From: Vibrio tubiashii
GTDB lineage: Bacteria > Pseudomonadota > Gammaproteobacteria > Enterobacterales > Vibrionaceae
Assembly: GCA_000775715.1 (NCBI GenBank)
Contig: JRWQ01000002.1
Span: forward strand, 1-64,000
DNA: 64,000 nt
Reading direction: 5' to 3'
In this document: piece by piece, positions 1 through 8,549 of the stretch
How positions within the stretch are numbered: position 1 is the stretch's first letter
Layout of the letters: each line of letters starts with the position of its first letter
Made by a program: the position numbers and the translations under genes
Notes under the pieces: model-generated
Seen by the model: only the letters and a program-made list of their open reading frames with translations
The model's database searches: none
Told to the model about the DNA's origin: nothing

Positions 1-2
1 GA

Positions 3-60
3 TACTTTTTATAAAGTAATAGAAATCAAACTATCGATCAAGTATCTTTTTGAAAAGATA
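3..60. promoter_or_regulatory. Two inverted repeats in the marR leader, probable autoregulatory operators
   Basis: An 18-bp perfect palindrome, TATCTTTTTGAAAAGATA, covers 43-60. A second inverted repeat, TACTTT-TTAT-AAAGTA, covers 3-18. Both lie directly upstream of the MarR-family start codon at 79, and their half-sites resemble each other. MarR dimers typically bind palindromes of about this length and repress their own genes, so autoregulation is the natural inference. The window begins here, so the promoter elements and any divergent neighbour to the left cannot be seen. A GGAGAG ribosome binding site follows at 67-72. Confidence 0.6.
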
Positions 61-78
61 TTTACTGGAGAGACAAAG

Positions 79-576
79 ATGCCATCTGATCGCGTCGATT
101 TAATTCTGGAGCAGTGGAAAGCGGTTAGACCCGATCTGGACTGTTCTTCAATGGGTATTATTGGACGTTTAAGAAGAACCAGTAATGCCTGGAAAAGTAG
201 AATGGATAAGATATTCAAACAACACGGATTAACCAGCATCGAGTTTGATATCTTGGCAACAATGCGTCGCAGTGACCCAACGGGCGTTACACCCACGAAG
301 CTCTACAAGACACTGATGATTTCGTCAGGTGCAGTGAGTACTCGTATTGAGCAGTTGGTAAAAGAGGGATTAGTAGAACGTATTTCAAGCGAACATGATC
401 GACGGAGCTGCAAAGTCACATTAACTGCAAAAGGCATTGAGCTTGTTGATACAGCGTTAAATGCGCACGTTAAAAATATGGATAATATGTTGAGTGCGTT
501 AACTGCATCAGAACAAAAACAGCTGACCAGTTTGCTGCGTAAAATTATGCTAGATGAAGAAGGGCAAACAAGTTAG
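79..576 (+). CDS. MarR-family transcriptional regulator
   Basis: A 165-residue winged-helix regulator of ordinary MarR length. The N-terminal helices carry an MGIIGRLRR segment. The DNA-binding domain runs over about residues 55-125, with a recognition helix near SSGAVSTRIEQLVKEGLV and a wing containing the family-typical DRRS turn (SEHDRRSCKVTLT). A C-terminal dimerisation helix follows. The start has a GGAG box 8 nt upstream. Two palindromes in the leader suggest it represses itself. It converges on the PhzF-like gene, 19 bp apart, so the two are not one operon. The ligand is unknown; MarR proteins usually sense small aromatics, oxidants or metals. The family call is firm and the specific role is open. 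Confidence 0.9.
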   Translation: MPSDRVDLILEQWKAVRPDLDCSSMGIIGRLRRTSNAWKSRMDKIFKQHGLTSIEFDILATMRRSDPTGVTPTKLYKTLMISSGAVSTRIEQLVKEGLVERISSEHDRRSCKVTLTAKGIELVDTALNAHVKNMDNMLSALTASEQKQLTSLLRKIMLDEEGQTS

Positions 577-595
577 GTGCTAAAGACATTGCTAT

Positions 596-1405
596 CTAGG
601 TGGCTGGGACGTCCAACGTTCCTCTGATAATAGTTACCGCTGAACCCACTAGCTTTGTGCGCCCATTTGGCATAAGTTCCGTTTGAACGAAACCACCACG
701 AGCGGAAGCTTGATAGCCTTTTAACTTCAACTTGTTCAACTTCTTCGACCAATACACGCATAGTGCGCAATGCGCTGAGCCGGTAACAGGGTCTTCATTC
801 ACCCCGACCCAGGGAGCAAAATATCTCGAAACAAAGTCCAGGTCACTGCTCGATGAACGCGCAGTCACTAGTACTCCACGGCCATTTTCCCGCTTTAACG
901 CTTCGAAGTTTGGCTGAAGCGCAAGCAAAGCCTCTTCGTTATCAACTTCAATAAAAGTTTTTGCATCAAAGCAACCAAAGGCGACAACTCGACTTCCCTC
1001 TATGCCTAAATTGTCCAACAAAGCCGTAGATGGAGAATCATCAAACACGATGATTGGCGAAGGGAAGTCCAACTCGATTGAAGATTCGTTGATGAACGCT
1101 GCTAACTTTCCGGATAAGGTCGAGAACTCCACTCTATCCCCAGTGCGTAGCAGCCCTTTTTGTTTAAGTACATGAGCAACAGCAAGGGTTCCGTGGCCGC
1201 AGAGTTTCACTTCCGCTTTGGGAGTGAACCACCTCAACACCATATCGGATAGCGATAAAAAAGCCGTTTCAGACACGGCCATCTCTTCAGCAATGGACAG
1301 CATTAGGCTATCACTCAATCCATCAGAAGTTATGCAAACTCCAGCTGGGTTACCTTTAAATGGCTCACGAGTAAATGAATCAACCTGATAGATTTCTAAG
1401 TCCAT
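596..1405 (-). CDS. PhzF-family isomerase/epimerase-like protein
   Basis: 269 residues, matching the usual PhzF/YddE length of about 260-300. The N-terminus has the family signature (QVDSFT, then FKGNPAGVC near residue 20), followed by EMAVSETAFL, in which the glutamate is the family's catalytic acid. FTPKAEVKLCGHGTLA near residue 65 and DPVTGSAHCAL near residue 207 are the other conserved blocks. Members fold as two diaminopimelate-epimerase-like halves and catalyse isomerisations or have no known substrate; phenazine synthesis should not be assumed, because no other phz genes are visible. An AGGAG box sits about 7 nt before the ATG. It is convergent with the MarR gene. Confidence 0.88.
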   Translation of the reverse strand: MDLEIYQVDSFTREPFKGNPAGVCITSDGLSDSLMLSIAEEMAVSETAFLSLSDMVLRWFTPKAEVKLCGHGTLAVAHVLKQKGLLRTGDRVEFSTLSGKLAAFINESSIELDFPSPIIVFDDSPSTALLDNLGIEGSRVVAFGCFDAKTFIEVDNEEALLALQPNFEALKRENGRGVLVTARSSSSDLDFVSRYFAPWVGVNEDPVTGSAHCALCVYWSKKLNKLKLKGYQASARGGFVQTELMPNGRTKLVGSAVTIIRGTLDVPAT

Positions 1406-1467
1406 TGAGCTCTCCTAACTCAAAGCCTGTATGCGCAACAAACGCTCTACCAATTGGCGCAAATGTA

Positions 1468-1872
1468 TTAAAGATAGTTAATCGTCATATTTGCTTGAGA
1501 AAACAACTTCCATTTGCCGTTATCTTGTTTAAAAACTTGTATGGCATCAATTTCATTGTCTCTAAACTCAGCGCCATCCACTTTCGTAGTTCTAATAAGA
1601 ACACGTGCGTAAGCGTAGTCTGCATCAGACCCCAGAAATTTATAATCCAGTAACACGTATTTTAAATCGTATGTTGGAAACAGTTGCTCCATCATATGCT
1701 TACTAGGATAGTAGGACAGAGAGTCTGGATGCATCGTTGCAACCGTCGCCTCTACGTCCTCGTTTTGCGTGTACTTCAAGTTAGCTTCGATAACTTCTAA
1801 AACATCTTTCGCAGTATCGGCGAGAGCATGTGAAGAAAAGAACATCACAACCACTATTAACAGCTTTTTCAT
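1468..1872 (-). CDS. Small secreted NTF2/SnoaL-like protein
   Basis: 134 residues. The first 18 form a clear Sec signal peptide (MKKLLIVVVMFFSSHALA, cleavage after ALA), so the mature protein of about 116 residues is probably periplasmic. The mature part starts with a helix (DTAKDVLEVIEANLKYTQNEDVEATVATMHPDS) and continues with strands such as YAYARVLIRT, DAIQVFKQDNGKWKLFSQ. This pattern, with xxVFKQDNGKWKL near the end, is typical of NTF2-like/SnoaL cone folds. An AAGGA box precedes the ATG. No catalytic residues can be assigned and the function is unknown. Confidence 0.75.
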   Translation of the reverse strand: MKKLLIVVVMFFSSHALADTAKDVLEVIEANLKYTQNEDVEATVATMHPDSLSYYPSKHMMEQLFPTYDLKYVLLDYKFLGSDADYAYARVLIRTTKVDGAEFRDNEIDAIQVFKQDNGKWKLFSQANMTINYL

Positions 1873-1992
1873 TGTTACATCCTTGAAGTTGTCTACTGCA
1901 TTTCAAACTAATTCGCGTTTAGAGTAAGTAGTTATGTCGATATTTGTCAAATACTTACTATGAATAGAGGGCTGGATATGGGAGTTGGATGC

Positions 1993-2014
1993 GAGAACGG
2001 ACTTCGTCCTAGGG
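1993..2014. repeat. REP-like hairpin element, copy A
   Basis: GAGAACGGACTTCGTCCTAG contains the hairpin GGAC-TTC-GTCC. It matches the reverse complement of the element near 3466 (GAACGGGCTTCGCCC) apart from compensating G-to-A and C-to-T changes in the stem, and resembles a third copy near 28628. Conservation of pairing despite base changes suggests a small dispersed intergenic palindrome. Confidence 0.45.
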
Positions 2015-2233
2015 AAAGCGGGAAAATGTTCACTGGGCTGACATATCTCGTCAACTCTATTTACTAAGTCATCTTCAAAAACAAGAGACCATGAAATTAG
2101 CGAGCCACCCAAACGCGTCCTCAACTCATAGAGAGTTTCACCGCGTTCCCACAGCCCTAAAGAATGAGTTAGAGAACTTGCTCGCATTAATTATAATCAA
2201 GACCTATTCTCAACAACTAGACACCAAATTTGA

Positions 2234-2260
2234 TGACTATTCAGAGTTACTGTATAGTCA
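2234..2260. promoter_or_regulatory. Inverted repeat upstream of the 59-residue gene
   Basis: TGACTAT at 2234-2240 is matched by ATAGTCA at 2254-2260 across a 13-nt spacer. It lies 58-84 bp before the ATG at 2318, a position suiting an operator or activator site. No regulator gene in the window can be tied to it. Confidence 0.35.
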
Positions 2261-2317
2261 TGGCCCGAAAATTAATGCTATATTTGACTTAACTAGATTA
2301 CTTACAGGAGGGGTTTT

Positions 2318-2497
2318 ATGTTGGGATTTTTCAATGATTCAGACAAAAATGATCGCGTCCTGAAGAAAATGAAATCTAATAGAAAGCGTATCTTTATCAG
2401 CTCAACTGGGGTAGTACGACTTAACCTTAAAGATGAAGACGTTAAAGCTAAGATTAAAGATGACGTTGAAAAATTAGAGAAACTTCATGCGGGGTGA
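2318..2497 (+). CDS. Small basic/charged protein of unknown function (59 aa)
   Basis: A short gene starting MLGFFNDSDKNDRVLKKMKS and ending EKLEKLHAG. It has one of the strongest ribosome binding sites in the window (AGGAGGGG, 4-5 nt before the ATG), and the stop lies 3 nt before the GTG of the next gene, so the pair is probably translationally coupled. The sequence is highly charged: a basic N-terminal half (KKMKSNRKR), a short FISSTGVVRLNL segment that could be a strand pair, then a Lys/Asp/Glu-rich helix. There are no Cys residues and no signal peptide. I do not recognise a family. Partnership with the downstream membrane protein is inferred from spacing only. Confidence 0.7.
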   Translation: MLGFFNDSDKNDRVLKKMKSNRKRIFISSTGVVRLNLKDEDVKAKIKDDVEKLEKLHAG

Positions 2498-2500
2498 TTA

Positions 2501-3313
2501 GTGTTTGCAGCTTTAATTATCGCTGTATGCTTGGTTGCAGGCTACGTTTTCGCTCATCACCACTTCCCTTCACGCTATAGACTATCCAGAACAGATGGTT
2601 GGCATTCATATTTTTATGTCGCATATCGCGGAACTATCTTCGGTTTACTAAGTGCTTTCCTATGTTTCACCATGGATTACTATGACTGTGTAGCTCTCTA
2701 CATTAAACCTACTTTCAACATCTTACTTTCAGACCTAACTAACCTCTTCGTTAGGCTAGAATACTTGAAAGCTGGCTCATGGGCAGTACTAACTATACTG
2801 TTAGCTCAAGTTTTTGGCAGACTTTCCAAGCTCTACTATCAAGTATTTAAGTGGCGAAAAGAGCTGAGACTAATTAATCTTGTGTCTGAAAACCATATAG
2901 AAACATTCATCGTAGAAGCCTCTCTAACACAATTTCCAATTATAATTACCTTGTCATCTCGAAAGACTTACGTTGGTATCTGCTACGGATCGGAGTTGAT
3001 TAATGGAGAAAGCGATAGCATTGCTCTGCTACCATATTTAAGTGGTTACCGAAATAAAGACGATCTTACTTTTGAAGATACTACAGACTACTTTCAACAT
3101 TATACAACTGAAGGTATTTTAGATGGAGAGCATAAAGATCTGAGTCTAGAAGATTTTCGAGTGGTTATCCCTCAATCTGAAATAGAAACATACGCATTTT
3201 TCGACTTAGATACCTACATAAAGTTCAAAAAACAAGAACTAATAAAGAAACGAGACAAACTAGCAGGTAACCCTGACTTCATTTACCCTTCTAGCTTCAA
3301 CGTGACCGACTAG
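2501..3313 (+). CDS. Unrecognised inner-membrane protein with C-terminal cytosolic domain
   Basis: 270 residues from a GTG start preceded by a GGGGTG box. Three hydrophobic stretches are visible: about residues 1-19 (FAALIIAVCLVAGYVFA), 43-66 (RGTIFGLLSAFLCFTMDYYDCVAL) and 93-109 (WAVLTILLAQVFGRLSK). A soluble part of about 150 residues follows. It includes an SSRKTYVGICYG block near residue 150 and LLPYLSGYRNKDDLTFEDTTDY near 175-200, and ends with a Lys-rich segment. I have seen this 'SRK-YVG ... LLSGYR' arrangement only in hypothetical membrane proteins. It is coupled to the 59-residue gene 3 nt upstream, and a bidirectional terminator follows at 3385. Function unknown. Confidence 0.75.
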   Translation: MFAALIIAVCLVAGYVFAHHHFPSRYRLSRTDGWHSYFYVAYRGTIFGLLSAFLCFTMDYYDCVALYIKPTFNILLSDLTNLFVRLEYLKAGSWAVLTILLAQVFGRLSKLYYQVFKWRKELRLINLVSENHIETFIVEASLTQFPIIITLSSRKTYVGICYGSELINGESDSIALLPYLSGYRNKDDLTFEDTTDYFQHYTTEGILDGEHKDLSLEDFRVVIPQSEIETYAFFDLDTYIKFKKQELIKKRDKLAGNPDFIYPSSFNVTD

Positions 3314-3384
3314 TTAACGTTTTCGATAATATAGGGAAGCTGTACTGCTTGTCTCATATAAAAACAGTTATGTTCTAATTCACA

Positions 3385-3412
3385 AAAAGCCGATGCATCG
3401 GCATCGGCTTTT
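3385..3412. terminator. Bidirectional Rho-independent terminator between the membrane protein gene and purF
   Basis: A 12-bp perfect stem (AAAAGCCGATGC / GCATCGGCTTTT) with an ATCG loop. The A-tract and T-tract at the two edges let it serve both converging transcription units. Confidence 0.85.
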
Positions 3413-3448
3413 ATCTAACTTTCAGTTTCTAGTTATCTAGCTTTCCAC

Positions 3449-3484
3449 AAGCGAAGCGTTCCATAGGGCGAAGCCCGTTCCCGC
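3449..3484. repeat. REP-like hairpin element, copy B
   Basis: Contains AAGCGAAGCGTTCC followed by the hairpin GGGC-GAA-GCCC at 3466-3476. It sits just after the purF stop region and marks the boundary between the variable left end and the conserved purF operon. Similar modules recur at 1993-2014 and 28619-28670. Confidence 0.45.
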
Positions 3485-3492
3485 CTCCGCTC

Positions 3493-5007
3493 TTAAGCGC
3501 CTTCGTTATGCAGCTCTAAGTTTGCTAGGTCTTGCTGGATTTCACGTTGTACTTTCGCGTCGTCGCTGCGTAGTGACTCTAGAAAATCTAGATAGCTTTG
3601 GTCGATGTCGCCTGTTACGTACTCACCGCTGAATACCGAAGTTTCAAAGCGCTCTACTTCGCGGTTCCCCATGCCAACAGCATCAACTAGGTCATCAATT
3701 GTTTGGAAAATTAGTTCATCTGCACCGATCTGCTTACAGATCGCATCATTATCGCGGCCATGGGCAATGAGTTCACTTGCACTTGGCATATCGATACCGT
3801 AAACGTTCGGGAAACGAATTTCTGGCGCAGCAGAAACCATAAAGACTTTCTTAGCTCCAGAGTCACGAGCCATCTCAATGATCTGCTCAGACGTTGTGCC
3901 GCGAACGATTGAGTCATCAACCAGAAGTACGTTCTTGTCTTTGAACTCAGAACGAATCGCGTTTAGCTTACGGCGTACTGACTTCTTACGCTGTTGTTGA
4001 CCCGGCATGATGAAGGTACGGCCAACGTAGCGGTTCTTGACGAAACCTTGACGGTATGGCTTATCAATCGCTTGAGCAATCTGTAGCGCAATATCACACG
4101 ACGTTTCTGGGATTGGGATAACAACATCAATATCTAAGTGCTCGTACTCGTCACGAATGCGATCGCCAAGCTTTTTACCCATTTCAACGCGTGCGCTGTA
4201 TACCGAGATCTTATCAATGAACGAATCTGGGCGAGCGAAGTATACAAATTCGAAGATACATGGGTTAAGTGTTGGATTGTCTGCACACTGTTTAGTGTGA
4301 AGTTCACCGTCAAATGTTGCGTAAATGGCTTCACCTGGTGCGACGTCACGGAGAAAATCAAAGCCGACTGCATCTAGTGCTACTGATTCAGAAGCCACCA
4401 TGTACTCAACTTTGCCTGCGATTTCACGCTTACCTAGGCATAGAGGGCGAATGCCATTAGGGTCGCGGAAAGCAACCATACCGTGACCGATGATCATTGC
4501 AGTCACTGCGTAGGCACCTTTAATGGTACGGTGAACATTGGTTACTGCACGGAAGACATCATCAGCATTGACGTTACCTTTTACGGTGTCGATTTCGTGA
4601 GCTAGAACGTTAAGCAGAACTTCGGAGTCTGAAGTCGTGTTGACATGACGACGGTCTTTAGCAAATAGTTTTTCACGAACTTCCGCTGCGTTAGTTAGGT
4701 TACCATTGTGCGCAAGTGTGATACCGAATGGAGAGTTTACATAGAATGGCTGAGCCTCTGAAGCACTTGAGCTACCAGCGGTTGGATAACGAACGTGACC
4801 GATACCAACACTGCCTTGCAGTCTTTGCATGTGTTTTGCTTCAAACACATCTTTCACTAAACCGTTCGCTTTTCTCAGACGAAAACGATTGCTTTCTATG
4901 GTACAAATACCCGCGGCATCTTGACCACGATGCTGCAATACCGTCAATGCGTCATAGATAGACTGGTTTACAGGCGTAGTGCCCACGATTCCAACAATAC
5001 CACACAT
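3493..5007 (-). CDS. purF: Amidophosphoribosyltransferase
   Basis: 504 residues, the normal length for gamma-proteobacterial PurF. It performs the first committed step of purine synthesis, PRPP plus glutamine to phosphoribosylamine. Cys2 of MCGIVGIVG is the N-terminal nucleophile of the class II glutamine amidotransferase domain (about 1-235). The C-terminal phosphoribosyltransferase domain carries the PRPP loop [13 protein letters not shown] near residue 365, preceded by NRYVGRTF. It is the last gene of a minus-strand operon behind cvpA (34-bp gap), the classic cvpA-purF pair. An AGGAC box precedes the ATG. A terminator follows at 3385-3412. PurR control is expected from the family, but I did not identify an operator. 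Confidence 0.98.
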   Translation of the reverse strand: MCGIVGIVGTTPVNQSIYDALTVLQHRGQDAAGICTIESNRFRLRKANGLVKDVFEAKHMQRLQGSVGIGHVRYPTAGSSSASEAQPFYVNSPFGITLAHNGNLTNAAEVREKLFAKDRRHVNTTSDSEVLLNVLAHEIDTVKGNVNADDVFRAVTNVHRTIKGAYAVTAMIIGHGMVAFRDPNGIRPLCLGKREIAGKVEYMVASESVALDAVGFDFLRDVAPGEAIYATFDGELHTKQCADNPTLNPCIFEFVYFARPDSFIDKISVYSARVEMGKKLGDRIRDEYEHLDIDVVIPIPETSCDIALQIAQAIDKPYRQGFVKNRYVGRTFIMPGQQQRKKSVRRKLNAIRSEFKDKNVLLVDDSIVRGTTSEQIIEMARDSGAKKVFMVSAAPEIRFPNVYGIDMPSASELIAHGRDNDAICKQIGADELIFQTIDDLVDAVGMGNREVERFETSVFSGEYVTGDIDQSYLDFLESLRSDDAKVQREIQQDLANLELHNEGA

Positions 5008-5041
5008 GTCCTAACCCTCGATTTTGACAATGACTGGCGCA

Positions 5042-5533
5042 TTATAACGCGCCAGATAAGAAACTAGATGTTGCTTGTAAGTGTTCAAAGAAAGGGGCAA
5101 TGACGCGGCTAAATTCCGGCACCAATTGAGACCCTCTCCACCACTGTGAATCTGGAAACGAAGTAAACGCATCCATAAAAAATAGTCCGGCAGATACAAT
5201 CAAGACACCACGCAAAGCGCCAAAGACGATACCCAGTATTCTATCTGTGCCCGACAAGCCCGTTTTTTCAACCAATTGGGCAATCACATAGTTAATGAGA
5301 GCACCAACGATGAGGGTCGCGATAAACAACGCCGCAATAGCAGCACCGTTACGAATCATGTCGTCTTCAATATTGGTAAAGTAGACCGCCAACTTCGCGT
5401 AGTACTGACTCGCGATAAAAAAGGCTCCAAACCAAATCACCAATGACAACGCTTCTTTAGCGAAACCACGAACTAAACTGATCAAAGCCGACAGGCCGAT
5501 CACACCTAAAATGACAATATCTAATGGATTCAT
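5042..5533 (-). CDS. cvpA: CvpA family inner-membrane protein
   Basis: 163 residues with four hydrophobic segments, near residues 4-21, 28-48, 65-87 and 103-121. The N-terminus MNPLDIVILGVIGLSALISLVRGFAKE matches the CvpA family, whose conserved motif is the Arg-Gly after the first membrane span. CvpA is needed for colicin V production in E. coli and has been linked to envelope and bile tolerance; its molecular activity is unknown. It lies between dedD and purF in the same orientation as in E. coli, so it should be cotranscribed with both. Confidence 0.95.
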   Translation of the reverse strand: MNPLDIVILGVIGLSALISLVRGFAKEALSLVIWFGAFFIASQYYAKLAVYFTNIEDDMIRNGAAIAALFIATLIVGALINYVIAQLVEKTGLSGTDRILGIVFGALRGVLIVSAGLFFMDAFTSFPDSQWWRGSQLVPEFSRVIAPFFEHLQATSSFLSGAL

Positions 5534-5597
5534 TTGTGTACTTACATCTTAAGTTGGCGCGCATTTTAACAGAAAAAACGCTGACGCAAACGTTTTC

Positions 5598-6137
5598 TTA
5601 TGGGTTTAGTGGTTTAAATTTGAGCAATTGACCTCTAGAACCGGTAATTTTTTCCAGTTCAATGATCTGACGCTCTAGTTTGCTCTTCGATACATCCGGG
5701 CCAATAATGACTCGGGTAAAAGTATTCTCTGGTTTGGTGTGCGCTTGGTAACCACGCTTTTGTAGATCCTTTACCAAGTTCTTCGCATTGTCAGCATTTT
5801 TAAGCGCCATCAACTGAATAATCCAAGCGCTATCTTGATACTCATTACGCTCTGGAACCTCTTTGATGACCACTGGTAGCGGCTTATCATCGGCGACCTC
5901 GTCTGCGCCATCAATCACGATTTCTACTGGGGTGTCAGGTAGGCTTTGGCTATCATCAACAGGTTCAAGTACTTCAAAGCTCTCAAGATCGCTATCAAGC
6001 TCTGGTTTAAGCGGAATGCTCGCGATCTCCTCCTTGTAATGACTCTTCTTGCCGTCTAGCACATCGGGTAGAACAATAATGCCTATTGCGACAAGAATGA
6101 TGGTGCCTACGAGACGATTTTGAAATTTGCTTGCCAT
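5598..6137 (-). CDS. dedD: DedD, SPOR-domain cell division protein
   Basis: 179 residues. The N-terminal cytoplasmic stub MASKFQNRLVG leads into one membrane span (TIILVAIGIIVLPDVL, about 12-27). An acidic, Pro-rich periplasmic linker follows, then a C-terminal SPOR domain (about 100-178, SAWIIQLMALKNADNAKNLV ... FTRVIIGP). SPOR domains bind denuded septal peptidoglycan, and DedD promotes constriction together with FtsN-type proteins. It abuts folC with no gap and lies upstream of cvpA-purF, the same order as in E. coli, which supports the call. Confidence 0.95.
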   Translation of the reverse strand: MASKFQNRLVGTIILVAIGIIVLPDVLDGKKSHYKEEIASIPLKPELDSDLESFEVLEPVDDSQSLPDTPVEIVIDGADEVADDKPLPVVIKEVPERNEYQDSAWIIQLMALKNADNAKNLVKDLQKRGYQAHTKPENTFTRVIIGPDVSKSKLERQIIELEKITGSRGQLLKFKPLNP

Positions 6138-7403
6138 TTATTCACCTTTATTTTGCCAGTGCTCTAGGACTTCACCCACAGTGTGGAACGAACCAACCAC
6201 CAGAATGACATCTTGGGGTTGGGCGTTTGTCATTGCAACTTCAAATGCTGCCACTGGGTTTTCATGCTGCTGAGTGCCTGTAGGCAGGTACTGACACAAT
6301 TCCTCTGCACTTGCCGCACGAGGGCCAGAGAGAGACGCTGGATACCATTGCGCCGCAATTGGGTTCAAAGCATTCAAAGTCGCTTTTACGTCTTTATCGT
6401 GCAGCATAGCGACCACAATATGAATGTTCTTACCTTGGTGCTCTCGGCCTACTCGCTCAACCAAATACTCAGCAGAGTGCGGGTTATGCGCTACATCAAG
6501 TAGTATGGTCGGCTCTAAGCTCAGTACTTGCATACGCCCAGGTAGCTTGGCGTTGTTTAAACCATTAACGATATTCACATCGCTGAGGTCTAGGTTCGCA
6601 GTAGCTAACGCCATAAGAGCCGTTGCTGCATTCTGAAGCGGTAAACCTGGCACTGGTAGGTTATCAAGAGTGTAGCAACCGTGAGTCCACTGCCATAATG
6701 AATCACTTTGCAACTTGTAGCTGTATTGGATGTCTACAGCGTAGAACTCGGCACCAATATCATCTGCGTGCGCAGCAACAGTAGCTGGCGCTTTAGGTTG
6801 ACCACAAATGGCTGGTTTACCACTGCGATAGATGCCCGCTTTTTCAAAGCCAATGACGTTGATGTCATCACCTAACCAGTCAACATGATCAATGGCTAGG
6901 CTAGTGATCACTGAGATATCATGGTCAACCACGTTAGTCGCGTCCAAGCGTCCACCTAATCCAACTTCAAGCAGTACCACTTCCACCTTCTCGGTTTGAA
7001 ATAAGCGCAAAGCCGCTAGAGTGCCGTATTCGAAAAAGCTTAAGCTGATATCACCGCGCTGTTTCTCTATAAAATCGAACGCTTGCACGTGCTTTTCGTC
7101 GCTGAGGTCTTCACCATTGATACGCACACGTTCATTGTAACGAATAAGATGCGGAGAACTGTAAACACCGACCTTGTAGCCAGCGTCAAGTAGGATCGCT
7201 TCCATCAAAGCACAGGTTGAACCTTTGCCATTGGTACCGGCAACGGTAATAACAGTAGGTGCAGGTTTAGTGAGATTCGCTGCTTGAGCAACAGCTTGAA
7301 CACGATCTAAACCGAGATCGATCGCTGAGGTATGGATGTTGGTTAAATAATCAAGCCACACCTGTAAAGAGGATGTGGCTTGAGGAACTTGGTTTTGACT
7401 CAT
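6138..7403 (-). CDS. folC: Bifunctional folylpolyglutamate synthase / dihydrofolate synthase
   Basis: 421 residues, the expected size. FolC adds L-glutamate to dihydropteroate and polyglutamylates folates with ATP. The Mur-ligase-type P-loop VAGTNGKGSTCALME is near residues 54-68. The GLGGRLDATNVVD block follows near 148, and the C-terminal domain contains LDVAHNPHS near 304. It lies 44 bp downstream of accD and is immediately followed by dedD, conserved operon order in gamma-proteobacteria. Nothing appears unusual. Confidence 0.97.
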   Translation of the reverse strand: MSQNQVPQATSSLQVWLDYLTNIHTSAIDLGLDRVQAVAQAANLTKPAPTVITVAGTNGKGSTCALMEAILLDAGYKVGVYSSPHLIRYNERVRINGEDLSDEKHVQAFDFIEKQRGDISLSFFEYGTLAALRLFQTEKVEVVLLEVGLGGRLDATNVVDHDISVITSLAIDHVDWLGDDINVIGFEKAGIYRSGKPAICGQPKAPATVAAHADDIGAEFYAVDIQYSYKLQSDSLWQWTHGCYTLDNLPVPGLPLQNAATALMALATANLDLSDVNIVNGLNNAKLPGRMQVLSLEPTILLDVAHNPHSAEYLVERVGREHQGKNIHIVVAMLHDKDVKATLNALNPIAAQWYPASLSGPRAASAEELCQYLPTGTQQHENPVAAFEVAMTNAQPQDVILVVGSFHTVGEVLEHWQNKGE

Positions 7404-7447
7404 CTAACTATAACCAATTGATTGTGGTTGCTTGTTAGTGAGTTACT

Positions 7448-8374
7448 TTACCCTTTTTCGTCTGCTTCTGGTACAGAATAAGCAGGTTCATTTGGCGAAT
7501 CGTTAACAGAAACCACCAAAGGTGATGGTTTGTTGTTCATCTTCGCCATAAGGCTACCAATACGTTGGCGCATTTCACGGCGATCAACGATCATATCAAT
7601 CGCACCGTGATCAAGTAGGAACTCACTGCGTTGGAAGCCTTCAGGAAGATCTTCGCGTACTGTTTGTTCGATAACACGACGACCAGCGAAACCGATCAGG
7701 GCTTTTGGTTCGCCAATGTTGATGTCGCCAAGCATTGCTAAACTTGCTGATACGCCGCCCATTGTTGGGTCAGTCATCACTGAAATAAAAGGTAGACCTT
7801 TAGCAGACATACGCTCTAGAGCCGCACTGGTTTTTGCCATTTGCATTAGAGACATCAACGCCTCTTGCATACGTGCACCACCACTTGCAGAGAAACAAAC
7901 CAAACCACAGTTTGCTTCCATTGCTGCTTCTGCTGCACGAACAAAACGCGCACCTACCACAGAGCCCATTGAACCTCCCATGAATGAGAAGTCGAAGGCA
8001 CAAGCTACGATAGGTTGACCAAGAAGCTCGCCTTTCATTACGACTAGTGCGTCTTTTTCGCCACTGCTCTTCTGAGCTGCTGAAATACGATCTTTGTATT
8101 TCTTCGAATCTCTGAATTTCAGTTTGTCTTGCGGCTCAAGCTCGTCAGCAATCTCTACACGGTTATCTTCGTCTAGGAAAGTTTCAAGGCGACGACGGGC
8201 ACGCATACGCATGTGATGGTCACATTTCGGACACACTTCTAGGTTACGCTCTAGTTCAGCGTGGTAAAGCACTTGCTCACATGAAGTACATTTTGTCCAA
8301 ACCCCTTCAGGGATAGACGCTTTACGTGAACTTACGATGTTGCTTTTTTCTAAAATCTTTTCAAGCCAACTCAT
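7448..8374 (-). CDS. accD: Acetyl-CoA carboxylase carboxyltransferase subunit beta
   Basis: 308 residues when started at [10 protein letters not shown], which aligns with E. coli AccD; an in-frame ATG 21 nt upstream (8395) would add MREKRSS and has a poorer context. A four-Cys zinc ribbon (C29-x2-C32 and C48-x2-C51, CTSC...CPKC) precedes the crotonase-like carboxyltransferase core, with [12 protein letters not shown] near 136 and SGGARMQEA near 160. With AccA it transfers the carboxyl group from biotin to acetyl-CoA to form malonyl-CoA for fatty acid synthesis. It is the first gene of the accD-folC-dedD-cvpA-purF unit; a 175-bp gap to truA probably contains the promoter. Confidence 0.97.
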   Translation of the reverse strand: MSWLEKILEKSNIVSSRKASIPEGVWTKCTSCEQVLYHAELERNLEVCPKCDHHMRMRARRRLETFLDEDNRVEIADELEPQDKLKFRDSKKYKDRISAAQKSSGEKDALVVMKGELLGQPIVACAFDFSFMGGSMGSVVGARFVRAAEAAMEANCGLVCFSASGGARMQEALMSLMQMAKTSAALERMSAKGLPFISVMTDPTMGGVSASLAMLGDINIGEPKALIGFAGRRVIEQTVREDLPEGFQRSEFLLDHGAIDMIVDRREMRQRIGSLMAKMNNKPSPLVVSVNDSPNEPAYSVPEADEKG

Positions 8375-8549
8375 GGAAGACCTTTTCTCTCTCATCCCAC
8401 GCCAAAAGCGCAGGAAACAAATTCTGAATTTACGCGTGAGGATTAAAGCATATTAAATGCCAAGTGTAGACAAAAAACTGGTTGTACCTATTTCTTGAAT
8501 ACAGACCGCACACACTAAAGACCTGATTAGTTCGACAATTTATCACGGT

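Larger units (their letters stand above)
1873..2317. other. Intergenic region of 445 bp, no convincing gene
   Basis: A 94-codon open frame lies on the minus strand at 1903-2187, but it has no recognisable domain and crosses a repeat-like hairpin, so I do not call it a gene. The region contains that hairpin (GGAC-TTC-GTCC at 1999-2009), an inverted repeat TGACTAT...ATAGTCA at 2234-2260 that may be an operator, and an AT-rich stretch before the small gene at 2318 that probably holds its promoter. Confidence 0.5.

Noticed and set aside
596..1405. Phenazine biosynthesis
   Set aside because: PhzF-fold proteins are widespread without phenazine genes, and no phzA-G partners are present.
1410..1470. 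tRNA-like fragment (AATTGGTAGAGCG on the minus strand) upstream of the PhzF-like gene
   Set aside because: It resembles a tRNA D-arm, but no acceptor stem, anticodon arm or T-arm can be assembled around it. Could be a worn remnant; not supportable as an RNA gene or attachment site.
1903..2187. 94-codon open frame on the minus strand
   Set aside because: It crosses a hairpin repeat, shows no family resemblance and ends in sequence typical of translated intergenic repeats (low complexity, Ser/Pro/Arg-rich).
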